Shown: positions 51,741-60,833, numbered from the stretch's first letter. The stretch is 64,000 bases of DNA from Streptomyces sp. NBC_00271 (GCF_036178845.1 NZ_CP108070.1:62001-126000), one strand, 5' to 3'. Notes: generated by a model from the letters alone, not told the origin. Numbers and translations are program-made.

Positions 51741-52880
51741 TCAGCTGACCCGAAGACCGACCGCCAGCGTCAGTTCAAGGACCCGCTGTGGCGATGCGAG
51801 ATCCGGAAACAGCTCCCGCAGCTGCGACATCCGGTACCGGACCGTCTGGGGATGGACGAACAACGCCGCCGCCACCTCGTCCCGCCTGCCCTGGTGCAGC
51901 AGCCACGCCCGCAACGTCTCCTCCAGCCGCCGTGCGGTCGCGACAGGCAAGGTCCGCAACGGTGCGAGGGCCCGGGCACGCAGATCTGCGAACGCGTCCG
52001 CGTCAGCGCTCAGCACCAGCTCGGGCAGGTGGTCCTCGGTGTCGCGAATATCAGAGGAGAGGGAGCGCGCGCGTACGGCTCGTGCGTACGAGGCGGACGC
52101 ACGAGTCCATGGCCGGGCCGGGCCGACCACGGCGGTGCGGTCGGTCAGCTGCCGCAGGAGATGTGACCGGTCGGCATCGGGGACGAGCAGCACACCGGTG
52201 GCGTCCGGCAGATCGTCGAGGACGAGGGTGCTCGGGTCGAGCGCGCGGTAGGCAGGCCTGGCCTGGGCGGCGGGCAGCAGGACCGCGGTCAGTGACACCG
52301 GGGGCTGCCACCCGGCCCGTTGAACAGAGGCCAGCAGCACGTCCGGGCTCGCGCCGGCGAGGAGGTCGCGGGCCAGGTGTTCCAGGTGCCGCTCGTGGTC
52401 CCTGCCCCGGGCGGCCAGTTCGTCGGCGTGACCCGCGGCGCTCGCGGCGGAGAGCTCGTCGATGTAGGCGAAGGTCAGCTCGGCGAACTTGGCGACCTCG
52501 GCGGCGGGCAGACCTGCGGGTACGGCACCCGCCGCCAGGCATCGCCAGGCCACGCGGGCGCCGACGCGGTAGGCGCTGAGCAGGGCGTCCATCGAACGGC
52601 CGTCGCGCACCTCGCCGCGGCCCAGCTCGTAGGCCGCGTCACCGCCGTCGCCGCCTGCGGCGCTCCCGCTCGCGAGGTCCAGGTAGTGCCCCAGGGCGGT
52701 GCGGACGGCTCGGCGGATGGTGCCGCCCATGCTGCCCGAAAGGGCGTTGGCGTAGGAAGGGACCTCGTCGATGATCGCCTGGACGACCTCGTCGGCGGTG
52801 GTCTTCAGCGCGGCCCGAAGCACGGTGACCGTCGTCTCGTCCAGGGCCAGTTCGCTGGCCCTCCGGGTTACATGGCTCAC
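51741..52880 (-). CDS. PucR/CdaR-type transcriptional regulator
   Basis: 379-residue regulator. A long N-terminal helical RsbR-like domain (TTADEVVQAIIDEVPSYANA, LLSAYRVGARVAWRCLAAGA) is followed by a GGDEF-like middle region. The C-terminal PucR HTH reads RRLEETLRAWLLHQGRRDEV AAALFVHPQTVRYRMSQLRE LFPDL. A GTG at 52880 is preferred; the frame extends to 52901. It is divergent from the ferredoxin reductase/desaturase pair with 87 bp between starts, and probably controls it, as PucR-type genes often do next to lipid-modifying enzymes. Confidence 0.82.
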   Translation of the reverse strand: MSHVTRRASELALDETTVTVLRAALKTTADEVVQAIIDEVPSYANALSGSMGGTIRRAVRTALGHYLDLASGSAAGGDGGDAAYELGRGEVRDGRSMDALLSAYRVGARVAWRCLAAGAVPAGLPAAEVAKFAELTFAYIDELSAASAAGHADELAARGRDHERHLEHLARDLLAGASPDVLLASVQRAGWQPPVSLTAVLLPAAQARPAYRALDPSTLVLDDLPDATGVLLVPDADRSHLLRQLTDRTAVVGPARPWTRASASYARAVRARSLSSDIRDTEDHLPELVLSADADAFADLRARALAPLRTLPVATARRLEETLRAWLLHQGRRDEVAAALFVHPQTVRYRMSQLRELFPDLASPQRVLELTLAVGLRVS

Positions 52881-52967
52881 GTTCTTATTCCCTGCGAACA
52901 ATTCCGCCGATCAGATTCACGTCCTGCGGTCAGGACTTTACGCCCTGAGACGCAGCAAGCTGGAGCC

Positions 52968-54023
52968 ATGACGAGCACAGCCCTCCGCAGCAGGGCGTGG
53001 AAACTGCTGGAGATGGTCACGACGCCGCTGCTGCCGTCGGACTACCTCGACCTGGTCAGCCCGCTGCGTGCGGGCGCCGACCTGCGCGGGCGCATCGAGG
53101 CCGTACACCCCGAGACGGGTGACGCCGCGACCATCGTGATCAGGCCGGGACGGGGCTGGCGCGGCCACACAGCCGGTCAGTACGTGCGGATCGGGGTCGA
53201 CGTCGACGGGGTGCGCCTGTGGCGTGCCTACTCCCTCACCTCGCCGACCAACCGCCCAGACGGCCGCGTCACGATCACCGTGAAGGCGATCCCGGACGGC
53301 AAGGTCAGCAACCACCTGGTCCGCAGGGCGAAACCGGGCACGCTGATCCAACTCGACCAGGCGACCGGTGACTTCGTGCTGCCGCAGGCCAAGCCCGCCA
53401 AGGTGCTCTACCTGACGGCCGGCAGCGGCATCACGCCCGTGATGGGCATGCTGCGCGACACCGAGTTCGACGACGTCGTCATGGTCCACTGCGCGCCACA
53501 GCCGCAAGACGTGATCTTCCGCAGCGAACTGCACGACCTGGTCACGGACAAGAAGCTGCGGCTCACCGAGGTGCACACCGACACAGACGGCATGCTCGAC
53601 ATCGCCCGTCTCGACGAACTCGTGCCCGACTGGGCCGAGCGCGAGACCTGGGCCTGCGGGCCAGCGGGCCTGCTCGACGCCGCCGAAGAGCACTGGACCC
53701 AGCACGGCGTACACGAGCGCCTGCACACCGAACGCTTCCGCCCCAGCATCGTCGTCACCGGCGACGGCGGCGAGGTCACGTTCAGCGCCACCGGCAAGAG
53801 GGTCGACGCGGACGGCGCCACGCCGTTGCTGGACATCGGCGAGGAGGCCGGCGTGCTCATGCCCTCCGGGTGCCGCATGGGCATCTGCTTCGGCTGCGTC
53901 TCGCCGCTCAAGGCGGGCGCCGTCCGCGACCTGCGCACCGGCGAGATCACCGAGGCCGAGCCGGGCGTCCTCATCCAGACCTGCGTGTCCGCCGCCGCGG
54001 GCCCCTGCGACATCGAACGGTAG
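52968..54023 (+). CDS. ferredoxin reductase-like protein with C-terminal 2Fe-2S domain
   Basis: 351-residue flavin-iron-sulfur reductase. The FAD domain has RGWRGHTAGQYVRIGVDV and RAYSLTSPTNR, and the NAD(P) domain has VLYLTAGSGITPVMGMLRD and WACGPAGLLDAAEEHW. The plant-type 2Fe-2S motif is PSGCRMGICFGC followed by a distant C in IQTCVS. It resembles the mycobacterial Rv3230c protein, which gives electrons to the DesA3 stearoyl-CoA desaturase. The next gene is such a desaturase, 7 bp downstream, so the pair probably works together. GGAGCC precedes the ATG. Confidence 0.9.
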   Translation: MTSTALRSRAWKLLEMVTTPLLPSDYLDLVSPLRAGADLRGRIEAVHPETGDAATIVIRPGRGWRGHTAGQYVRIGVDVDGVRLWRAYSLTSPTNRPDGRVTITVKAIPDGKVSNHLVRRAKPGTLIQLDQATGDFVLPQAKPAKVLYLTAGSGITPVMGMLRDTEFDDVVMVHCAPQPQDVIFRSELHDLVTDKKLRLTEVHTDTDGMLDIARLDELVPDWAERETWACGPAGLLDAAEEHWTQHGVHERLHTERFRPSIVVTGDGGEVTFSATGKRVDADGATPLLDIGEEAGVLMPSGCRMGICFGCVSPLKAGAVRDLRTGEITEAEPGVLIQTCVSAAAGPCDIER

Positions 54024-54030
54024 GAGCACC

Positions 54031-55149
54031 TTGACCGCCATCGACCCCACCGCCCACCTGACCGCGGAGCAGATCGAGGAGCTCGGCCGCGAGCTGGACG
54101 CGATCCGCGACGAGGTGATCGCCGGCCGCGGCGAGAAAGACGCCGCCTACATCCGAAAGGTCATCTCGGCGCAGCGCAAGCTCGAACTGGTCAGCAGGGG
54201 CGTGCTGCTGTTCTCGATCTTCCCGCCCGCGTGGGTGATCGGCACCGCCGGTCTGTCCGTGGCGAAGATCATGGACAACATGGAGATCGGCCACAACATC
54301 CTGCACGGCCAGTGGGACTGGATGCGGGACCCGAAGATCCACTCCACCACCTGGGAGTGGGATCACGTCTCGCCGGCCGACCAGTGGAAGCACTCGCACA
54401 ACGAGCTGCACCACACGTACACCAACGTGATCGGCAAGGACAACGACCTCGGCTACGGCATCATGCGCGTCGACGAGGACCAGAAGTGGCACCCCTTCCA
54501 CCTCGGCCAGCCGCTGTGGAACTTCCTCAACGCCTGCTTCTTCGAGTACGGCATCGCAGCGTACGACCTGGAGCTCGGCAAGAACCTGCACAAGCGCCGC
54601 CGCAAGAACCCGGAGTTCCGCGCGCGGGCCAAGGCCGTGGGCCGCAAGATCCGCAAGCAGGTACTCAAGGACTACGTGATCCACCCGCTGCTGTCGGGCC
54701 CGTCGTTCCTCACCACGCTCGCCGCCACGTTCACCGCGAACCTGGTCCGCAACATCTGGTCCCACTCGGTGATCATGTGCGGGCACTTCCCCGAGGGCGT
54801 GCAGGTCTTCGAGCGCCGGTCGATCAAGGGCGAGACGCGCGGCCAGTGGTACCTGCGCCAGATGATGGGCTCGGCGAACATCAGCGGCAGCAGGGCCATG
54901 CACTTCATGACCGGCAACCTGTCGCACCAGATCGAGCACCACCTGTTCCCGGACCTGCCGAGCAACCGGTACGCCGAGGTCGCGGTGAAGGTGCGCGCGC
55001 TGTTCGAAAAGTACGAGCTGGAGTACGTCACCGGGCCGCTGCCCAAGCAGGTGTTCTCCGCGTGGCACAAGGTCTTCCGGCTCTCGCTGCCGAACAAGAA
55101 GCCCAAGGTCAAGACGCCGGACCGCGAGCAGGAGCTCGTCGCGGCCTGA
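54031..55149 (+). CDS. acyl-CoA/fatty acid desaturase (DesA3-like)
   Basis: 372-residue membrane desaturase that introduces a double bond in acyl chains. The three His boxes are GHNILHGQWDW, HSHNELHHTYTN and HQIEHHLFPDLPSNRY, and two membrane regions lie around GVLLFSIFPPAWVIGTAG and LTTLAATFTANLVRNIW. It starts with TTG at 54031 after TAGGAGCACC. It is co-transcribed with the reductase and under possible PucR control. The similarity to mycobacterial DesA3 suggests stearoyl- or palmitoyl-CoA as substrate. Confidence 0.92.
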   Translation: MTAIDPTAHLTAEQIEELGRELDAIRDEVIAGRGEKDAAYIRKVISAQRKLELVSRGVLLFSIFPPAWVIGTAGLSVAKIMDNMEIGHNILHGQWDWMRDPKIHSTTWEWDHVSPADQWKHSHNELHHTYTNVIGKDNDLGYGIMRVDEDQKWHPFHLGQPLWNFLNACFFEYGIAAYDLELGKNLHKRRRKNPEFRARAKAVGRKIRKQVLKDYVIHPLLSGPSFLTTLAATFTANLVRNIWSHSVIMCGHFPEGVQVFERRSIKGETRGQWYLRQMMGSANISGSRAMHFMTGNLSHQIEHHLFPDLPSNRYAEVAVKVRALFEKYELEYVTGPLPKQVFSAWHKVFRLSLPNKKPKVKTPDREQELVAA

Positions 55150-55424
55150 TTCCCGGTATTGGTTCAGATCTTTCGGCCGTACCGGCGGCACCGCCGGGTT
55201 CGGTGAGATCCGTTGCGGACGGTGGGCGGCCGCGACATCAGACCGTACGACACGGGATCCGGGCAGCCCGTGTCCGGCTGCGCTGCCTGGACGTGCGCCA
55301 GGAGCTCAGCACACAGCCCCCGGCGAGGTGTTGTAGTGCGCTGACCTGCCGTGGCCGGGCCGGTAGTCGGGTGCGTACGCGCACCCGGTTTGCCGACGGG
55401 CGGGCTGGGTGAAAGGCATGGGCT

Positions 55425-55600
55425 GTGACGTGGACACTGCCGGAACCGATGCTCGCCGCCCCTGTGTCCGACCCTGCGCTGCTGCCGGGGTGGGCGGGTG
55501 AGCCGAAGCAAGACAGGTGGCAGGCCCTGGTCTCTATCGACGCGGGGCGGGTGGTACTGCGCTCGAGGCGCGGCACCGAGATGGGGCCGGCCTTCCCCTG
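55425..55600 (+). pseudogene. ATP-dependent DNA ligase, N-terminal fragment
   Basis: It reads MTWTLPEPMLAAPVSDPALL PGWAGEPKQDRWQALVSIDA GRVVLRSRRGTEMGPAFP and then runs into IS6-type sequence at about 55600. This is the start of the Streptomyces small-ligase family, where motif I is usually EPKWDGYR; here it is EPKQDRWQ, with the Lys kept but Asp-Gly changed. The C-terminal part of a similar ligase is at 38740-39340. Confidence 0.7.
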
Positions 55601-55831
55601 CCACTTGTCTTCGGGCCGGGGCAGGCGGCGGCGCGGTCCGTTCGCGTAGGCCTGGCCGAACTTGGCGCACCAGCGGCGCACTGTCTCGCAGGAGACGATG
55701 ACGCCGCGCTGGAGCATCAGCTCCTCGACCTCGCGGAAGCTGAGCGGAAAGCGGAAGTACAGCCGCATACAGTGCGAGATCACCTGGCCCGGGTACCGGT
55801 GCCCCCTGTACGACGGTGACGTGCTCCCCAC
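55601..55831 (-). pseudogene. IS6-family transposase, N-terminal fragment
   Basis: From GTG 55831 the minus strand reads SPSYRGHRYPGQVISHCMRL YFRFPLSFREVEELMLQRGV IVSCETVRRWCAKFGQAYAN then RRRLPRPEDKW and breaks at 55601, just before the usual HLDEVF with the first catalytic Asp. The break joins directly to the ligase N-terminal fragment. A C-terminal IS6 piece is at 31597-31815. Confidence 0.75.
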
Positions 55832-55975
55832 GGACGACGCCCTCCCAGCATGATCAACCAGAAGATCATCCCACCCGGTCAGCCAACGTGACAGCGCCCT
55901 CCCCCGTCCTAGGTGATGCGAGAGGCGCCCGGGACCGACGGGACGTCTGCGCACGGGGTTTTGAGGAGAGGATCA

Positions 55976-58750
55976 TTGATCCGTGCCCGGCGAATATGTG
56001 TGACCGCCGTGGCGGTGCTGGCGGTCCTGGCGGGCTCGCCCGGACTGGCACAGGCTGAACAGCCGCACGAATCAGGGCTGTTGAGCGCGACGGACGACAG
56101 CCCACTTCCGCCGGGGTGGCGGATCGACGGGGAGGGCGGGGCGCGTGAGCTGGTCTGGCGTGCGCCGAAGGCCGTGCCCATGGGGGATGCGCGGGTCGAG
56201 TTCCGTACCGGGGACCGGCTGCTCGGGGTGCCGAAGCCGGCGAGGGATGGGCGGACCTTCCGGCTCGCCCTCGGCGAGACGCGGCCCGAGCAGCTGACGG
56301 ACCTTCAAGTGACGGCCGCGGGACGTCGGCTGGACGCGGCGGCCGACGACACGCACAGGTCCGGCTCGAGCGTGGCACGGATGCCCGCGCAGGCGCCGGC
56401 GAACGGCGTTGATCCGGGCAAACCCGGCGCGTACCGCACGGTCGCCGGGGAGTACGACCTCGACCTGGTGCGCCTGCCCGGGTTCGACACCCCGGTGGAG
56501 ATGACCGCCGAGGTGGTGGCGCCGAAGGGTGCCTCCGGCAGCCGGCCGCTCGCGCTGTTCCTGCACGGCCGCCACGACACCTGCTACAAGCCGGGCTCCG
56601 AGGACGACGTGACCGGCGACTGGCCCTGTGCGGACGGCTACAAGCCGATCCCGAGCTACCTGGGCTATCTGCGCGACCAGCAACTGCTGGCCTCCCAGGG
56701 CTATGTGACGGTGTCGATCTCGGCGAACGGCATCAACGCCCAGGACTGGGAGGCCGAGGACGCCGGCGCGCAGGCGCGTTCCTCGCTGGTACGGCAGCAC
56801 CTCGCCCGCTGGGCCGACTGGAGCGCCCATCGCTCTTCCGCCCCGGCCGTCGTACGCGAGGCGGCGAAGGCGGACCTCTCCCATGTCCTGCTCGTCGGCC
56901 ATTCGCGCGGTGGCGAGGGCGTCAACCGGGCCGCCTTGGACAGCCTCTACCCGCCGCCGGCCGCCGAGGACGGCTACCGGGGCCCGGTGCGCTGGAAGGT
57001 GCGCGGGACTGTGCTTATCGGACCGACGATCTTCGGCCAGAATCCAGTCGCCGACGTGCCGTCCGTGACGCTGCTGCCGGGCTGCGACGGCGACGTGTCG
57101 GACCTGCAGGGCGAGACCTTCGTCGACGGGACGCGCGGGATCAGCCGGGGCGCGGCACTGCACAGCGCGGTGTACGTGGTCGGCGCCAACCACAACTACT
57201 TCAACAGCGAGTGGACGCCGGGCGAGGCCGTCGCACCGGCCAGGGACGACTTCCGGACCGACCCGGAGGAGGAACCGGACCCGGTGTGCACGCCGGGTGC
57301 CGCGACCCGGCTGACCGCCGCCCAGCAGCACAAGGCGGGCGCGACGTACATCGCCGCCGCGGCCCGGCTCTTCCTCGCCGGGGACGACCGGGTGCGTCCG
57401 CTGCTCGACGGTTCCGGCACGCGGGCCCCGTCCGCGGACCCGGCCCGGGTGCTGACCCACGCGGTCGGCGGCCGCCGCAGCGGTGGTTTCCTGCCGGACG
57501 GCGGGGCGAAGGTGACCGGCGCCCGGCTGTGTTCGGCGGTCGACCCCGACCCGGCCGTGGCCTGTCTGGACCCGGAGACCCTCGGATCGTCACCGCACTT
57601 CGCGCAGTGGGTGACGCAACAGGAGACCGGCCGCAGCGCGGTGGGCCTGAAGTGGTCCGCGCCGGGCACGGCCGCGCGCATCACTCCGGCCAAGCCGCTC
57701 TCCCTCCGCGACTCCCAGAAGCTCGCGCTCCGGGTCTTCGTACCGCCGAACACGACCGGCACGAAGTTCGACGTATCCGTCACCGACTTCTCCAACCGTC
57801 GGGTGACGCTGGGCTCGGTCAAGGTGGACGGGCTCCCGGGCTCCGGGCTCACCGCCTCCTACTGGGCTCAGGAACTGCGCGTCCCGCTGTCGGCCGCGAC
57901 CCGGGCCGGCCTCGATCTCAGCCATGTCAAGTCCCTTGAGCTGACGCCCCGTTCGCAGTCCGGGCGGGCCTGGCTGATGGACGCCTGGGGCTGGGCGCCC
58001 GGCACTCCGGCGGTGAACGCGGCCGCACTGCCGCGTGTCGACGTGGGCCGCACGGTCGTCAAGGAAGGCGACTCGGGCACCCGCACCTACCGGATCCCGG
58101 TCAAGATCTCCGGGCACGGCAGCGGGCAGGTCCGCGTGTACGTCCTCGACCCCGACAGCGGCCGGGCCGAGAACCGCCTCGTGACCGTATGGCCCGGCAG
58201 CGACGCGATCGACGTGCCAGTCGAGGTGAAGGGCGACACGGCCTACGGCGACGACGACGTAGAGCACGACATCGCCGTCAAGGCCGTCCACAACGCCGTC
58301 GTCGGCAAGCCCCGGGGCGGGCTCACCGTCCAGAATGACGACCCCGAGCCGGTGGTCACCCTGTCACAGGTCGCGGGCCGGGTGACCGAGGGAGAGGCGC
58401 TGACCTGGCGGCTGTCCATGGACGCGCCCGCGGCGGTGGACATCGGGCAAGCGGTGCGGGTGCTTCCGGTCACCGAGGGCACCGAGCTGTCCACCAAGGA
58501 CGTGGACCCGCAGTGGCTCAAGGACTCGTCCGGTGACGTGCCCGACCCCGAGCGGCCGCTGTCCGACGCGCACCTGTGGGTGTGGCTGAGCATCCCGGCC
58601 GGGAACACCAGCGTGGACTTCGTCGTGCCGACCGTGCGGGACCAGGTGGCCGAGCCGACCGAGTCGATGCGCCTCGCACTGACCGACAGAAACGCCGTTC
58701 CGCTGCCCGACAGGCCGGTGCTGACGGGGACGGTGCTAGACAAACCGTAA
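55976..58750 (+). CDS. large secreted alpha/beta-hydrolase with Calx-beta-like C-terminal domains
   Basis: 924-residue exported protein. The signal peptide is RARRICVTAVAVLAVLAGSP GLAQA. An alpha/beta-hydrolase core holds the oxyanion segment LALFLHGRHDTCYKPG and the nucleophile elbow VLLVGHSRGGEGVNRAALD, with a conserved GANHNYFNSEWTPG containing the likely catalytic His. C-terminal beta-rich parts contain Calx-beta-like motifs (VKEGDSGTRTYRIPVKISG, VTEGEALTWRLSMDAPAAVD). The TTG at 55976 has GAGGAGAGG about 6 bp upstream; longer starts would disrupt the signal peptide. The natural substrate is unknown. Confidence 0.82.
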   Translation: MIRARRICVTAVAVLAVLAGSPGLAQAEQPHESGLLSATDDSPLPPGWRIDGEGGARELVWRAPKAVPMGDARVEFRTGDRLLGVPKPARDGRTFRLALGETRPEQLTDLQVTAAGRRLDAAADDTHRSGSSVARMPAQAPANGVDPGKPGAYRTVAGEYDLDLVRLPGFDTPVEMTAEVVAPKGASGSRPLALFLHGRHDTCYKPGSEDDVTGDWPCADGYKPIPSYLGYLRDQQLLASQGYVTVSISANGINAQDWEAEDAGAQARSSLVRQHLARWADWSAHRSSAPAVVREAAKADLSHVLLVGHSRGGEGVNRAALDSLYPPPAAEDGYRGPVRWKVRGTVLIGPTIFGQNPVADVPSVTLLPGCDGDVSDLQGETFVDGTRGISRGAALHSAVYVVGANHNYFNSEWTPGEAVAPARDDFRTDPEEEPDPVCTPGAATRLTAAQQHKAGATYIAAAARLFLAGDDRVRPLLDGSGTRAPSADPARVLTHAVGGRRSGGFLPDGGAKVTGARLCSAVDPDPAVACLDPETLGSSPHFAQWVTQQETGRSAVGLKWSAPGTAARITPAKPLSLRDSQKLALRVFVPPNTTGTKFDVSVTDFSNRRVTLGSVKVDGLPGSGLTASYWAQELRVPLSAATRAGLDLSHVKSLELTPRSQSGRAWLMDAWGWAPGTPAVNAAALPRVDVGRTVVKEGDSGTRTYRIPVKISGHGSGQVRVYVLDPDSGRAENRLVTVWPGSDAIDVPVEVKGDTAYGDDDVEHDIAVKAVHNAVVGKPRGGLTVQNDDPEPVVTLSQVAGRVTEGEALTWRLSMDAPAAVDIGQAVRVLPVTEGTELSTKDVDPQWLKDSSGDVPDPERPLSDAHLWVWLSIPAGNTSVDFVVPTVRDQVAEPTESMRLALTDRNAVPLPDRPVLTGTVLDKP

Positions 58751-58775
58751 GCACGATGTACGAGGGCACCCTCTT

Positions 58776-58806
58776 GCGCGGGGTCCGGTCTGTCCGGGCC
58801 CCGCGC
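58776..58806. terminator. GC-rich hairpin terminator
   Basis: GCGCGGGGTCCGG / CCGGGCCCCGCGC (13 bp with one G:T pair) around a 5-nt loop, 25 bp after the secreted hydrolase. Confidence 0.65.
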
Positions 58807-59165
58807 TACAAGGTCACGCGGATCCCGACCGTCCCGTCCAGCCCCCGGCGCAGCCTGCTGCCGAAGAGCGTGAGCCGGCCGAGGATGCCGTACTTGCGGG
58901 CCAGGAGCTGCCGGTAGCGGGCGGCCGGCGACCCGACGGCGGCGAAGGCCGCGAGGGCCATGAGCGCGGCAGCAAGAACACGCGGGGCGTCCGCAACGGA
59001 ACTCCTCGAATGATCTGGGCGGTTCAGCCTTCTGCATCCGGCTCTGAGTGCCAGTCCAGTCTCACCGTCCAGGCCGACGGCACCCATCATCAGTACCGCT
59101 GCCGGGTGCGCCCGCTCGGCGGCCGCCCTGAGTAGGGTCGGGGACCTGTCAGCCGTCTGCCCCAC
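58806..59165 (-). CDS. hypothetical protein, possible C-terminal fragment of a membrane enzyme
   Basis: The last 60 codons look coding: APRVLAAALMALAAFAAVGS then PAARYRQLLARKYGILGRLT, LFGSRLRRGLDGTVGIRVTL, a hydrophobic helix followed by a basic tail. The N-terminal half of the frame (LRAAAERAHPAAVLMMG...) is not convincing. I do not recognise the family. If real it would end at the shared terminator. Otherwise the 58807-59208 interval holds no gene. Confidence 0.3.
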   Translation of the reverse strand: MGQTADRSPTLLRAAAERAHPAAVLMMGAVGLDGETGLALRAGCRRLNRPDHSRSSVADAPRVLAAALMALAAFAAVGSPAARYRQLLARKYGILGRLTLFGSRLRRGLDGTVGIRVTL

Positions 59166-59208
59166 CCCGGCCGATCACCATGCCCGGACTGGGCTACCGT
59201 TTCGCTCC

Positions 59209-60063
59209 ATGAAGGCTGGCATAGCACTGACGCTGGTCATCGTGGGGGCAGCCGCAGTGGTGGGTTCCGCCGCGGAGGAGACCCACACGAGCAGAAACAG
59301 CGGTCGCAGCAGCTACGGCAAGTCCGGCGAGCCGGGCCAGACCCCTCAGGACCAGGACCCCTCGGCGACCGCCCCCGCCCAGGACGGCACCGCGTACACC
59401 CCGCGCAGGACCGATGAGAACGCCCGGATCGGCACGGTCTTCGAGAAGGACGACCACGGCGCCCACTTCTGCACCGCGAGCGTGGTGCAGAGCCCCGGCC
59501 GGAACATGCTGATCACCGCGGCCCACTGCGCCTTCGACGCCGACGCCGGGAAGCCGGTGGACGACCTGGTCTTCGCCCCCGGCTACCGCAACGGCGACGA
59601 ACCCACCGGCCTGTGGAAGGCCAACAAGGTCGTCGTCGACGACCGCTGGGCCAAATCGCAGGACGAGGACCTCGACGTCGCCTTCCTCACGGTCGACCCG
59701 AAGGACGGCAAGAACATCCAGGACGTCCTGGGCGGCAACAGCCTCGGCATAGACCGCGGCTTCAACAACGAAGTCAAGATCACCGGCTACCCCACCAGCC
59801 GTGACACCCCGATCTCCTGCCAGAACCGCACCACGAAATACAGCGACACCCAACTGCGCATCCAGTGCACCGACTTCGAGGGCGGCACGAGCGGCAGCCC
59901 CTGGCTCGCCAACTACGACCCCAAGAGCCGCACCGGCACCGTCATCGGCATCCTGGGCGGCCATGAAGGCGGCGGCGACGAGGACGACGTCTCCTATGCC
60001 GCGTATTTCGACAACGACATCGCCAAGCTCTACCAACGCGCCCAGGACGAGGACGGAAACTGA
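59209..60063 (+). CDS. secreted trypsin-like serine protease
   Basis: 284-residue exported protease. After a signal peptide (MKAGIALTLVIVGAAAVVGS AA) and a Ser/Pro/Gln-rich propeptide-like segment, the catalytic triad is visible: His in MLITAAHC, Asp in DEDLDVAFLTV and Ser in EGGTSGSPWLAN. Cys pairs (HFCTAS/AAHC and SC...QC) suggest disulfides. The frame is complete. It lies downstream of another secreted hydrolase but is separated from it by a terminator and 400 bp. Confidence 0.88.
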   Translation: MKAGIALTLVIVGAAAVVGSAAEETHTSRNSGRSSYGKSGEPGQTPQDQDPSATAPAQDGTAYTPRRTDENARIGTVFEKDDHGAHFCTASVVQSPGRNMLITAAHCAFDADAGKPVDDLVFAPGYRNGDEPTGLWKANKVVVDDRWAKSQDEDLDVAFLTVDPKDGKNIQDVLGGNSLGIDRGFNNEVKITGYPTSRDTPISCQNRTTKYSDTQLRIQCTDFEGGTSGSPWLANYDPKSRTGTVIGILGGHEGGGDEDDVSYAAYFDNDIAKLYQRAQDEDGN

Positions 60064-60098
60064 CCCCGGGCTCCGGCCGCACGCGGCGGCCCCGCCGA

Positions 60099-60428
60099 CT
60101 ATCCAACCCGCATGGGTACGGACTGTTCTGCCAAACACCTCAACAGGCCTTCAAGACACTGCCAGAGCGCGTCGTTGTCGCTGCGCCGGTACCAGCGGCG
60201 CCGCTCCCCCGGCGTCCTCGTCAGCCGCTCGGCCAGCCCGGCCTCCACCAGGGCCCGGATCGGCGCCTGGTAGACACTCGCCGGTGCGTTGCGGGCGGCG
60301 GCAAGGTCTCCCAGGCACACACCCCGCTCGTCCGCCGATGCGAGCGCCCACATCAACTCCGCCCGGTAACGGTTGCCGAAGACCCGCACGGACACCTCAC
60401 GCAGCCGCTCCACGTCCTGTTGAGGCAT
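60099..60428 (-). CDS. small winged-helix transcriptional regulator
   Basis: 109-residue wHTH protein of the ArsR/MarR type: RYRAELMWALASADERGVCL GDLAAARNAPASVYQAPIRA LVEAGLAERLTRTPGERRRW YRR. The recognition helix region (NAPASVYQAPIRALVEAG) and wing (RTPGERRRWYRR) are clear. No ligand-binding Cys cluster is seen. A 16-bp perfect palindrome 7 bp upstream of the ATG suggests autoregulation. Upstream DNA is an IS3 remnant. Confidence 0.7.
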   Translation of the reverse strand: MPQQDVERLREVSVRVFGNRYRAELMWALASADERGVCLGDLAAARNAPASVYQAPIRALVEAGLAERLTRTPGERRRWYRRSDNDALWQCLEGLLRCLAEQSVPMRVG

Positions 60429-60434
60429 AATTCA

Positions 60435-60450
60435 TGATTCGCGAATCATG
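60435..60450. promoter_or_regulatory. 16-bp palindromic operator
   Basis: ATGATTCGCGAATCAT is a perfect palindrome, with further outer symmetry GAGGCAT...ATGCCTC (60423-60429 and 60448-60454). It overlaps the expected promoter of the small wHTH gene. Confidence 0.65.
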
Positions 60451-60534
60451 CCTCAGCGAGACAGGCCGGCCCAACGAACGAGCCAACGCCACCGCGTCGG
60501 CCCTGAACTCCGCCGAGTACTTGTAGGTCCCCAC
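60451..60534 (-). pseudogene. IS3-type OrfA, N-terminal remnant
   Basis: From GTG 60534 the minus strand reads VGTYKYSAEFRADAVALARS LGRPVS, the start of IS3-family OrfA, and then runs into the palindrome of the wHTH gene. The remainder is missing. Confidence 0.5.
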
Positions 60535-60833
60535 CCGGGACTCCTCTCCCTGGACTCAAAATCCAGTGTCGAGGTGTCCACGATCAAGGTGGAGGGCCCT
60601 GTCTCGCAATGTGCCGACAGCCGTCTGCACCTCGTCTCGTTCTGGCGATTACTGCGTGACCTGTGCGTGGCGGTCGCGTTCATCGGCTGTGCGAAAGATC
60701 ATCACGTGTGGCCGCTGGATCTGGTGTGCTCCGGGGGCCGGCATTCTCGGTAGCGTGACCATCTGCTGCATGGAGTGTCCATGTGTCCGGCTGGTCCGTG
60801 CGACGGCTTCCGACGGAGAGTGATGAGGCTGCA

